Below are positions 1-6,825 of a DNA stretch of 18,807 nucleotides, piece after piece. The stretch spans positions 1-18,807 of the forward strand of contig DATLFC010000225.1 of NCBI GenBank assembly GCA_035525015.1, in the 5' to 3' direction. Within the stretch, counting starts at the first letter, position 1; each line of letters begins with the position of its first letter. The position numbers were made by a program, and so were the translations under genes. A model generated the notes under the pieces. It was not told where the DNA came from and did no database searches. It saw only the letters and a list, made by a program, of their open reading frames with translations. Source of the DNA: DATLEX01 sp035525015 (GTDB taxonomy: Bacteria; Acidobacteriota; Thermoanaerobaculia; Gp7-AA8).

Positions 1-504
1 TTCGGCGACGAGTACGTGGCCATTTCCGTCGAAGCGCGGAAAGAGGCGGGCGAGGTGTATTCGCCGCTCCGCGGGCTTCTCCGCCAGTACGAGCTGATGT
101 ACGTCGTCGGCACCGAGCGCGACATCATCGGACTGCGGACCGGCATCTGGCGGGAGGATGTCCGCCTCTACCCCGTCCGCGCCACGCCCGAAGCGATGCG
201 CCGCACGTTCATCGACATGGTGACGCGCGCCGAAAAACTGGCCGTCGATCCGGAGTTCTATAACACGGTCACCAGCTCCTGCTCGAGCAACATCGTGCGG
301 CATGTGAACGCCATCGCGCCGGGGCACGTCCGGGCCGGCCTCCGCACTGCACTCCCCGCCTTCTCGGACCGGCTCGCGTGGGAGCGCGGCCTGATCGACT
401 CCGATCTCCCCTACGATCAGATTCACGAGGCATACAGAATCGAGCCCGCGTCGGCCGGACCCGATTTTTCGCGCCACATCCGACGCCGTTTTCCGGCGCG
501 ATGA
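1..504 (+). CDS. DUF4105 / Lnb N-terminal periplasmic domain-like protein (3' part)
   Basis: This is the C-terminal 167 codons of a gene that begins before the window; the frame is open from base 1 and ends at TGA 502-504. The conserved pattern 'ISVEARKE..' followed by 'GLLRQYELMYVVGTERD' and 'LRTG' is typical of the DUF4105 family, whose proteins are envelope-located. The family was renamed after Lnb, a lipoprotein N-acyltransferase of Bacteroides, in which a Cys-containing segment is thought to be catalytic. A matching 'SSCSSNI' segment is seen here, with its Cys codon at 280-282. The signal peptide and any downstream membrane domain cannot be judged because the start is missing; the stop comes soon after the domain, so no Lnb-type C-terminal membrane part follows. 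It is probably not part of the following operon, because a promoter-like site lies in the 36-bp gap. The family call is fairly good; the enzymatic role is unproven. Confidence 0.65.
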   Translation, partial: FGDEYVAISVEARKEAGEVYSPLRGLLRQYELMYVVGTERDIIGLRTGIWREDVRLYPVRATPEAMRRTFIDMVTRAEKLAVDPEFYNTVTSSCSSNIVRHVNAIAPGHVRAGLRTALPAFSDRLAWERGLIDSDLPYDQIHEAYRIEPASAGPDFSRHIRRRFPAR

Positions 505-522
505 CGCCATCGTCCCGTCTGC

Positions 523-528
523 TAGACT
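523..528 (+). promoter_or_regulatory. -10-like hexamer (TAGACT) before the redox operon
   Basis: The sequence GCTAGACT ends 12 nt before the ATG at 541, in a 36-bp intergenic gap. A TGAC core lies at 502-505, within a possible -35 ATGACG at 501-506 with a 16-bp spacer. No Shine-Dalgarno sequence is visible before the ATG. If this is the -10 element, the transcript would start roughly 6 nt before the start codon, giving a nearly leaderless mRNA. The same arrangement recurs before metG. This is a motif-based inference. Confidence 0.45.
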
Positions 529-540
529 TCCGCTTTCATC

Positions 541-1446
541 ATGCAGGTCGTTCTGCGGGGCAGCCTTGATCGCTTTCCCCTCTCCCAAGTGCTTCTCCTC
601 CTGGGCGGGAATCGTCACTCCGGCACGCTCGATGTCGGGGCGGGCGGCGACCGGACGCGCCTCTACTTCGAGGAGGGCACGATCGTCGGCGTCGACGCTT
701 CCGGGCAACCCGACCCCCGCGAGGCGGTGCTGAAGGCGTTCGAGCGCGGCGGCGGCGAGTTCGTCTTTTTCGACGGGATCGAGATTCCTGAAGGTGCCGG
801 CCGCCTGTCTCTCGACGTCGAATCGATCGTGGCCGAGGCAGCACAGCGCGCGACGGCTGGGTATCCAGACGATCTGGTGATGCACGTCGTCGCCAATCCG
901 GGGCTGCAGAAGGAGATCACGCTCTCTCCCGAAGAGCTGCGTCTCCTGATGGGAATCGGCAGCGGGAAGAGCGTCGGCGCCCTCGCCGCGGCGTCGAAGG
1001 GACGCCGTGAGCTGATCGCCACGCTGAAAAGGCTCCAGAGCGCGGGTCTGCTCGTCTCCAAGCGCGCCGCCGCCGCGGCGCCTCCGCCCGCCAGGAGCGG
1101 CCCGCTCATCGGCGCATTCACGGCGGATGACGGCGATGTGCACCCGCTCGTCGACGCGGAGTACACGATCGGACGCGATCCGGCCAACGCCATTCCGATC
1201 ACCGACGCCAGCGTCTCGTCCCGGCACGCCCGCATCGCGAAGAGCGCCGAGGGCTTCGTGCTCGAGGATCTCAACAGCCGCAACGGCACGTTCGTCAACG
1301 GCGAGAAACTGACTGGAAGACGAACGCTCGTCAGCGGCGACGTCGTCCGGTTCGGCAAGATCATCTTCACGTTCCAGCTGGCTGACAGCGCTGCCGGGGC
1401 CGACGATACGCACGCCGGAGCGGGAAAGACCTCCCGAGGCTCATGA
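541..1446 (+). CDS. PATAN (DUF4388) - FHA domain protein
   Basis: This 301-residue protein has no signal peptide or membrane segment and is predicted to be cytosolic. Residues 1 to about 100 match the PATAN/DUF4388 domain ('LRGSLDRFPLSQVLLLLG', then 'GTLDVG' and 'LYFEEGTIVGV'). Residues about 110-170 look like the helical, winged-helix-like extension often seen with PATAN, and 'LKRLQSAGLLV' fits a recognition-helix end. Residues about 190-285 are an FHA domain with all phosphothreonine-binding positions: G211-R212, S227-R228-H229 and N248-G249-T250. PATAN proteins act as adaptors in two-component and phosphorylation signalling; FHA binds phosphothreonine peptides. It is the first gene of the operon and its stop overlaps the next start (ATGA at 1443-1446). 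A role as a phospho-dependent adaptor or regulator of the downstream redox complex is inference from position. The ATG at 541 is the natural start because the PATAN domain begins immediately. Confidence 0.85.
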   Translation: MQVVLRGSLDRFPLSQVLLLLGGNRHSGTLDVGAGGDRTRLYFEEGTIVGVDASGQPDPREAVLKAFERGGGEFVFFDGIEIPEGAGRLSLDVESIVAEAAQRATAGYPDDLVMHVVANPGLQKEITLSPEELRLLMGIGSGKSVGALAAASKGRRELIATLKRLQSAGLLVSKRAAAAAPPPARSGPLIGAFTADDGDVHPLVDAEYTIGRDPANAIPITDASVSSRHARIAKSAEGFVLEDLNSRNGTFVNGEKLTGRRTLVSGDVVRFGKIIFTFQLADSAAGADDTHAGAGKTSRGS

Positions 1447-3824
1447 GCGGGTTCGATCTGGTGATCGTCGGCGGAGGGCCGGCCGGCCTCGCCGCCGCGT
1501 CCCACGCGCAGACCAGCGGACTCTCCTACGTTCTGCTGGAGCGCGCTGCTCACCTGGCCGACACGATCCACGCCTACCAGGCCCGCAAATACGTCATGGC
1601 GGAGCCGATGCTCATTCCGGCACGCGGCGAGCTCCCCTTCCAGGCCGGCTCGCGGGAATCGATTCTCCAGGCGTGGCAGCAGCACGCCGTCGAGCAAAAG
1701 CTGCACATCGAGCACCACGCCGAGGTGACCGGCGTCGACCGCGGCGATGACGGCTTCGTCGTCGGCACGGCGGCGGGACGCCGCTACCAGGCCAGGAATC
1801 TCCTGCTGGCCATGGGGACGCAGGGCAATCCTCGAAAACTGGGCGTGACGGGGGAGAATCTGCCGCACGTCCTCTACCGGCTCAACGATCCGGCCGAGCA
1901 TCAGGAGCAGGACATCGTCGTCGTGGGCGCGGGCGACTCGGCGCTGGAGATCGCCATCGCCCTGTCGGATGAGAACCGGGTCAGTCTCGTCGTCCGCGGC
2001 GCGGAAATCACCCGCGCGAACGAGGTGCTGACCAAAGAGGTCCTCGGGCGGCAGGCCGCCGGCCGCATGACGATCTACTTCAACAGCTCGATCAAGCAGG
2101 TCTTCAGCGACTATGCCGACCTGAACGTGCGGGGCGAAGTCATCCGCGTGCCGGCCGAGCGGATCTTCCTCAAGCTCGGTGCCGACGCCCCTCGAAAGTT
2201 TCTGGAGAAGATCGGCGTCCGCTACACCGGCGAAGGAAAAGACGCGCGGCCGGTCGTGAGCGCCGTCCACGAATCGAGCGTTCCCGGTCTCTTCCTGATC
2301 GGCGCGGCGAGCGGGCGCGATCTGATCAAGCTCGGCATCAACCAGGGCTACGAGGTCGTGGAGCATCTGATGGGACGCGAGGTCGAGCCGGCGGACGAGG
2401 CCGTGCTGCGGGAGCGCCTTCCGTTCTGGGAGGGAACGGTTCAGGAGCGGATCGCCGCCATCCGCCAGCGCGTTCCGCTGCTGGCCGCCGCGGACGAACA
2501 GCAGCTCCGCGACACATTCCTCTCCGCGCGCGTCCGCGAATTTGGCGACGGCGAGACGATCATCCGGCAGAACGATTACACGACCGAGTTCCTCGTCATC
2601 GCCTCCGGGCGTGTCGAGCTCCGGAGACGCCCCGAACAGTCGCTCGAAGAGATCCGGATCGCCGAGCTGACCGCCGGAAACTTCTTCGGTGAGATGAGCC
2701 TGATCTCGGGGCGCCGCCGCACGGCAACCGCCACGGCTGCCGGCGTCACGCGGATCATCGAGATTCCGCGCAAGGCCATTCTGAAGCTCCTCGCCTCCGC
2801 GCCGGGGGCGCGGGCGCTGGTCGACCAGGCGTTTCTTCTCCGCGCCTTCGGCGGGTACCTCTTCCCCGGCATCTCGGAGAGCGCACTCGGCGAGCTGGTC
2901 GAGAAGGCGAGGGTGGAGACGTTCGGAAAGGATGCCGCCGTGTTCCGCGAAGGCGACGCGGCGGACGCGTTCTTTCTCGTGCGCAGCGGCATGGTGAAGA
3001 TCTCCAAGAGCTCGGGCGAAAAGGAAGTGGTCCTCTCGTATCTGGTGGCCGGCAACTTCTTCGGCGAGGCCGCACTCTTCTCCGACTCCCAGCGAACGGC
3101 GAGCGTGACGACGATTTTCCCTTCCGAGATCGTGAAGCTCTCGAAGAACGATTTCGATCAGTTTCTGGCTCGCCATCCCGAGGTGCGTGAGGTGCCGCTG
3201 CGCAAGCTCGAGCAGCGTCGCGTGGCCGGTCTCGTCGCCGAGGCCACGCCGGGGTCGGGCAACATCCTGGCCGATCTCATCCGCGAAGAAGTGGTGATGG
3301 GAACGCAGACCCTGATGATCGACCAGCATCGCTGCATCCGCTGCGGCAACTGCGTCAGCGCCTGCGAAGGTGTCCACGACGACGGGCAGGCGCGCCTGTC
3401 GCTGACCGGCATCAAGTTCTACAACCTGCTGGCCCCGAACTCCTGCTGGCAGTGCGAGAACCCGCTGTGCATGCTCGACTGCCCCCCGGACGCCATCGCT
3501 CGCGACCCCCGCGGTGAGGTGTTCATCAAGAGCAATTGCATCGGCTGCGGGAACTGCGAGCGGAACTGCCCCTACGGGAACATCTTCATGGTTCACAAGG
3601 AGCCGAAGCTGTCGCTTCTCTCCTGGGTGCGCGGTCTCTTCGGCGGGAAGGACTCCGAGCCGGAGGTCGAGCAGACCGTGGCGGTCAAATGCGATCTCTG
3701 CCGCGGCATCGCCGGCGGGCCGGCCTGCGTCCGGAGCTGCCCGACGGGCGCGGCCATCCGTCTGACTCCCGAGCAATATCGGGAGTCACTGGAAGAACTG
3801 ATCGTCAACCGGGGCGAACGCTGA
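1443..3824 (+). CDS. FAD/NAD(P) oxidoreductase - two cyclic-nucleotide-binding domains - four-cluster ferredoxin fusion
   Basis: This cytosolic protein of 793 residues has three modules. Residues 1 to about 320 form a thioredoxin-reductase/YpdA-type flavoprotein with an FAD motif (GGGPAG, 10-15) and an NAD(P) motif (VGAGDSALE, about 161-169). There is no cysteine before residue 631, so it cannot be a CxxC disulfide reductase. Residues about 345-455 and 473-590 are two CNB domains. Both keep the phosphate-binding cassette: E417 with R426-T427-A428, and E542 with R551-T552-A553. Residues 625-785 form a DmsB/NrfC-type ferredoxin with sixteen cysteines (631, 634, 637, 641; 668, 671, 676, 680; 699, 702, 705, 709; 750, 753, 762, 766), enough for four [4Fe-4S] clusters. 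It probably passes electrons between NAD(P)H and the b-type membrane protein encoded 1 bp downstream, with cAMP or cGMP gating. Domain calls are firm; partners and direction are inference. Confidence 0.9.
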   Translation: MSGFDLVIVGGGPAGLAAASHAQTSGLSYVLLERAAHLADTIHAYQARKYVMAEPMLIPARGELPFQAGSRESILQAWQQHAVEQKLHIEHHAEVTGVDRGDDGFVVGTAAGRRYQARNLLLAMGTQGNPRKLGVTGENLPHVLYRLNDPAEHQEQDIVVVGAGDSALEIAIALSDENRVSLVVRGAEITRANEVLTKEVLGRQAAGRMTIYFNSSIKQVFSDYADLNVRGEVIRVPAERIFLKLGADAPRKFLEKIGVRYTGEGKDARPVVSAVHESSVPGLFLIGAASGRDLIKLGINQGYEVVEHLMGREVEPADEAVLRERLPFWEGTVQERIAAIRQRVPLLAAADEQQLRDTFLSARVREFGDGETIIRQNDYTTEFLVIASGRVELRRRPEQSLEEIRIAELTAGNFFGEMSLISGRRRTATATAAGVTRIIEIPRKAILKLLASAPGARALVDQAFLLRAFGGYLFPGISESALGELVEKARVETFGKDAAVFREGDAADAFFLVRSGMVKISKSSGEKEVVLSYLVAGNFFGEAALFSDSQRTASVTTIFPSEIVKLSKNDFDQFLARHPEVREVPLRKLEQRRVAGLVAEATPGSGNILADLIREEVVMGTQTLMIDQHRCIRCGNCVSACEGVHDDGQARLSLTGIKFYNLLAPNSCWQCENPLCMLDCPPDAIARDPRGEVFIKSNCIGCGNCERNCPYGNIFMVHKEPKLSLLSWVRGLFGGKDSEPEVEQTVAVKCDLCRGIAGGPACVRSCPTGAAIRLTPEQYRESLEELIVNRGER

Positions 3825-3825
3825 C

Positions 3826-4659
3826 ATGGCGGTGGCGCGGTCCGGGATCGTCTGGCGCCGCATCTTCGTGGTGCTGCTGACGCTGGTCGTCGGGATCTAC
3901 GGCTGGTACGCGCGCGACGAGTTCCCCCACGGCGGGTCCCCTGTCGGCCTCGCCTTCGGCATCGCCGGCTTCGCTCTGATTCTCCTGCTGGCGTTTTTCG
4001 GAATCCGCAAGCGCTGGTACCGCTCCTCGTTCGGGACACTCGAGCAGTGGCTCCAGTCGCACATCTACCTCGGTCTGCTCACCATGGTCATTCTGCTGCT
4101 CCACACCGGGGGGAGATTCCACGATCGCGTTGCGGTGGCCACACTCGTCCTCGGGGCGATCGTCGTCGGCAGCGGCATCGTCGGCGCGGTCTTCTACGTC
4201 ACGATCCCGCGCCTGCTGACGGAGGTGGAGAGCAATCTCACCCCGCGTGAGATCTCCGACCAGCTCAACCAGCTGGCGCGGTCGATGGCGCGCATCGCCA
4301 CGGGGCGCTCGGCCGCCTTCCAGCGCGTCTTTCACGAACTGATGAAGGAGTCGACGCCGGGCTGGATGGCCGGCTGGCGCCTCCTTCTCCTGCGGATGCG
4401 CCGGCGCGAGCTGCACGACGGCGGCGACTGGAGCGCGCTGGTCGGACTCGTGCCGCGCGAGGAGCAGGACGATCTGCGGCAGATGCTGGTCATCGCCCGC
4501 CAGCGCCGCGAGCTCCTGCTCCGGCTCCTGTATCAGCAGCGCTACAAGAACGTCCTCGAGGCCTGGCTGTACGTGCACATCCCCTTCACGGTGGCGCTGC
4601 TGATCTTCTCGCTCCTGCACGTCGTCGCGGTGTTCTATTACGGGACGATCTCATGGTGA
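3826..4659 (+). CDS. Inner-membrane diheme cytochrome b-like protein
   Basis: This 277-residue integral membrane protein has five probable helices (about 11-28, 38-60, 77-97, 103-123 and 250-272). The positive N-terminus and the 'RKRWYR' loop place the N-terminus inside. Two histidine pairs, H79/H93 and H251/H265, each have 13 intervening residues and lie in helices 3 and 5, which run in the same direction. That spacing and geometry are those of b-type cytochromes and ferric-reductase-like proteins, with one heme near each membrane face. A charged insert of about 125 residues (124-248) separates the two heme helices on the predicted cytosolic side and may dock the flavo-ferredoxin encoded just upstream (1-bp gap). 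The likely role is to carry electrons between that protein and the periplasmic decaheme protein. I do not recognise a named family; the heme assignment rests on histidine spacing. Confidence 0.75.
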   Translation: MAVARSGIVWRRIFVVLLTLVVGIYGWYARDEFPHGGSPVGLAFGIAGFALILLLAFFGIRKRWYRSSFGTLEQWLQSHIYLGLLTMVILLLHTGGRFHDRVAVATLVLGAIVVGSGIVGAVFYVTIPRLLTEVESNLTPREISDQLNQLARSMARIATGRSAAFQRVFHELMKESTPGWMAGWRLLLLRMRRRELHDGGDWSALVGLVPREEQDDLRQMLVIARQRRELLLRLLYQQRYKNVLEAWLYVHIPFTVALLIFSLLHVVAVFYYGTISW

Positions 4660-4663
4660 CGCC

Positions 4664-6811
4664 TTGAGCTTCGTCATCCAGCGAACGATCGATCGGAACG
4701 TGAGCCTGACCCACGTGACGACGGCCACGCTGCGCATCGGACGTGGCACCAACGCCGATCTCCGCTCGGAGAATCCCGCCGTCGCCTTCGAGCACGCCGT
4801 GATCGAAGAAGATGCCTCCGGCTACACGATCGCCGACCGCGGGAGCATCACCGGCACGTACGTGAACGGGAAACCGGTCGAGTCGGCGCAGCTGGGAAAA
4901 GGCGATCTGATCGAGATCGGCGACCTGCGCATCGAAGTGCAGCTCGCGGAGCCGTCGAAGCCGATGTTCCTCCGGCTGGCCAGAGCCCGTGGCGGCGCGG
5001 CTGAAGCCGCCGTCGCCGGCGACGACGAGCCGGCAGCCGCCCCCGGTGCCGGAGTCGTGACCGCCCCGCGCATCGACTACGCGGCGGCCTTCTCGCTCCA
5101 CCGTTCCTATCTGACCAAGACCACCATCGCCGCGATCCTGCTGATCCTCACCCTCGGCGTCGTGGGCGAGGTGACGAAAGAGTCGAACCAGCGGGCGTTC
5201 ATGCCGGGAGGACTCTCCTCGGCACACTCCCGCGCGCGGGATGCCAGCGGCGCTTCGATCGCCGACCGCTGCAGCGCCTGCCACGCCCCGTTTCGAGCCG
5301 TCGCCGATCAGAGCTGCCAGGCCTGCCACAACCAGAGCCCCCATTCCAGAACCGCCGCGGCCGCCGAGCCGGCCTGCGCCAGCTGCCACGTCGAGCACCG
5401 CGGGGAGGCCAGACTGGCGGTCGTCGCGGAGGGGAGGTGCGTCGGCTGCCATGCCAGGGCAAACCCCTCGATCACGTCGTTCGGCCCCTCGCACCCCGAG
5501 TTCGCGCCGCCGCCTGACATCAACACGCTCCGCTTCAACCACCAGCTGCACCTCCGCCCCACCGGTCTGCCCGATGCCACGGGGCGTCGCACGCTCCTGG
5601 AATGCGCGGCGTGTCACAAGATGGTGGAGTCGGACGGTGCGGCGGAGCCGGCTCGCATCAGCTTCGACGCGCATTGCCGCGATTGCCATCGCCTGACGTT
5701 CGATCCGAGATTGCCGCGGGCGGAGGTTCCGCACGGCGGGGATCCGGGGCTGGTGTACGGCTTCATCATGGCGATGTACGCCGGCAACCAGGATGTGATC
5801 GGGAAATCGCCGGTCGAGCTGCGACGGATTCTGACGACCCGCGCCGCCACCTCGCCCGACCAGCGGGCCATCCTGAACGCCGAGCAGGTGCTGAAGACGA
5901 AATGCCGCGCATGCCACGAGATCTCGCAGCAGGGAGAGCGGCTGGCCGTGACGCCGCCGGCGATCCGTACCGAATGGTTCGGCCGGACTCACTTCTCTCA
6001 CGCCCGTCACTCGCAGATTGCCTGTACCGACTGCCACCGCGGCGCGAAGGAAAGCGCGGCCACGGCGGACGTGCTCCTTCCTTCGAAGAGTGACTGCACG
6101 GCATGTCACGGGGCGGGGACCACGCAGGCCGCGAGCACGTGCGTCACGTGTCACGACTATCATCAACGCGCGCGCGAGGACGCACCATTGATCGCGGCGG
6201 GGTCGCTGGCCGGCTTGACCCCGATCGATCCTGACCGGATGTGGGGAGGACGCATGTTTGAGATGATCCTGATCGCACTCGTCGTCGTGCTGCTGTTCGT
6301 GGTGCTCATTCCGATGGGGATGGCGCTGTATCAGCGGATGAAGCCGGCGCCGCCGCCCGTGGCTCCGCGACAGCAGGCTCCCCGCGCCCCCGCCGCGCCG
6401 GCCAGCACTCCGCCTCCGCCCAGCGCCCCGGCACCGGCCGCGACGCAGATGATTCCGATCGACGGGATGCAGCCGTCCGAGCCGGCCGGAACGCAGATGA
6501 TGCAGTGGCACGGCATGCTGCAGTGCACGGCCGGGCCGCTCGAAGGGCAGCACTTCATCATCGACGACGACGGCTTCTACATCGGCCGCGACCCGGCGTT
6601 GTCGAAGGTCGTCATCAATGACAGCCGCATTTCGAAGCGCCATGTCCGCATCGTGCCGCGCAGCGGCCGTGTCTTCGCCGTCGACGAGGGCTCGACCAAC
6701 GGCACCTTCCTCAGCGAGCCGGGCGGCGACCGCATCACCGAAGTGCAGCTCCGCCGCGGCGACAAGATCGTCCTCGCCGACAACGCGGCCACGTTCGTCT
6801 ATCAGATTTAG
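4664..6811 (+). CDS. Membrane-anchored decaheme cytochrome c flanked by two FHA domains
   Basis: This 715-residue protein has the order FHA (1-100), membrane helix (about 153-170), multiheme region, membrane helix (about 531-553), Pro/Ala-rich linker (about 560-610), FHA (about 617-712). Ten CxxCH heme motifs start at C203, 218, 238, 259, 314, 338, 414, 454, 478 and 493. Two helices place the hemes in the periplasm and both FHA domains in the cytosol. The C-terminal FHA keeps GR, SKRH and TNGT; the N-terminal one keeps G26-R27 but has A41 and T63 where the Ser and Asn of phosphothreonine binders are expected. The TTG start is chosen because it lies 4 bp after the previous stop and the FHA fold begins at once; the first in-frame ATG, about 100 codons in, would remove FHA1. 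It is probably the periplasmic electron acceptor of the b-type protein, with a cytosolic signalling surface. Confidence 0.9.
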   Translation: MSFVIQRTIDRNVSLTHVTTATLRIGRGTNADLRSENPAVAFEHAVIEEDASGYTIADRGSITGTYVNGKPVESAQLGKGDLIEIGDLRIEVQLAEPSKPMFLRLARARGGAAEAAVAGDDEPAAAPGAGVVTAPRIDYAAAFSLHRSYLTKTTIAAILLILTLGVVGEVTKESNQRAFMPGGLSSAHSRARDASGASIADRCSACHAPFRAVADQSCQACHNQSPHSRTAAAAEPACASCHVEHRGEARLAVVAEGRCVGCHARANPSITSFGPSHPEFAPPPDINTLRFNHQLHLRPTGLPDATGRRTLLECAACHKMVESDGAAEPARISFDAHCRDCHRLTFDPRLPRAEVPHGGDPGLVYGFIMAMYAGNQDVIGKSPVELRRILTTRAATSPDQRAILNAEQVLKTKCRACHEISQQGERLAVTPPAIRTEWFGRTHFSHARHSQIACTDCHRGAKESAATADVLLPSKSDCTACHGAGTTQAASTCVTCHDYHQRAREDAPLIAAGSLAGLTPIDPDRMWGGRMFEMILIALVVVLLFVVLIPMGMALYQRMKPAPPPVAPRQQAPRAPAAPASTPPPPSAPAPAATQMIPIDGMQPSEPAGTQMMQWHGMLQCTAGPLEGQHFIIDDDGFYIGRDPALSKVVINDSRISKRHVRIVPRSGRVFAVDEGSTNGTFLSEPGGDRITEVQLRRGDKIVLADNAATFVYQI

Positions 6812-6825
6812 AAGAGAGCCGTCTC

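Noticed and set aside
1443..2400. Thioredoxin reductase as a name for the flavoprotein part of the fusion.
   Set aside because: The fold is similar, but there is no cysteine in the first 630 residues, so no redox-active disulfide exists.
663..3776. A 1037-codon open frame on the - strand, antisense to the PATAN-FHA and oxidoreductase genes.
   Set aside because: Its translation is Arg/Asp/Ala-rich with no recognisable domain, while the + strand frames carry clear motifs. Long antisense frames are expected at this GC content and codon bias.
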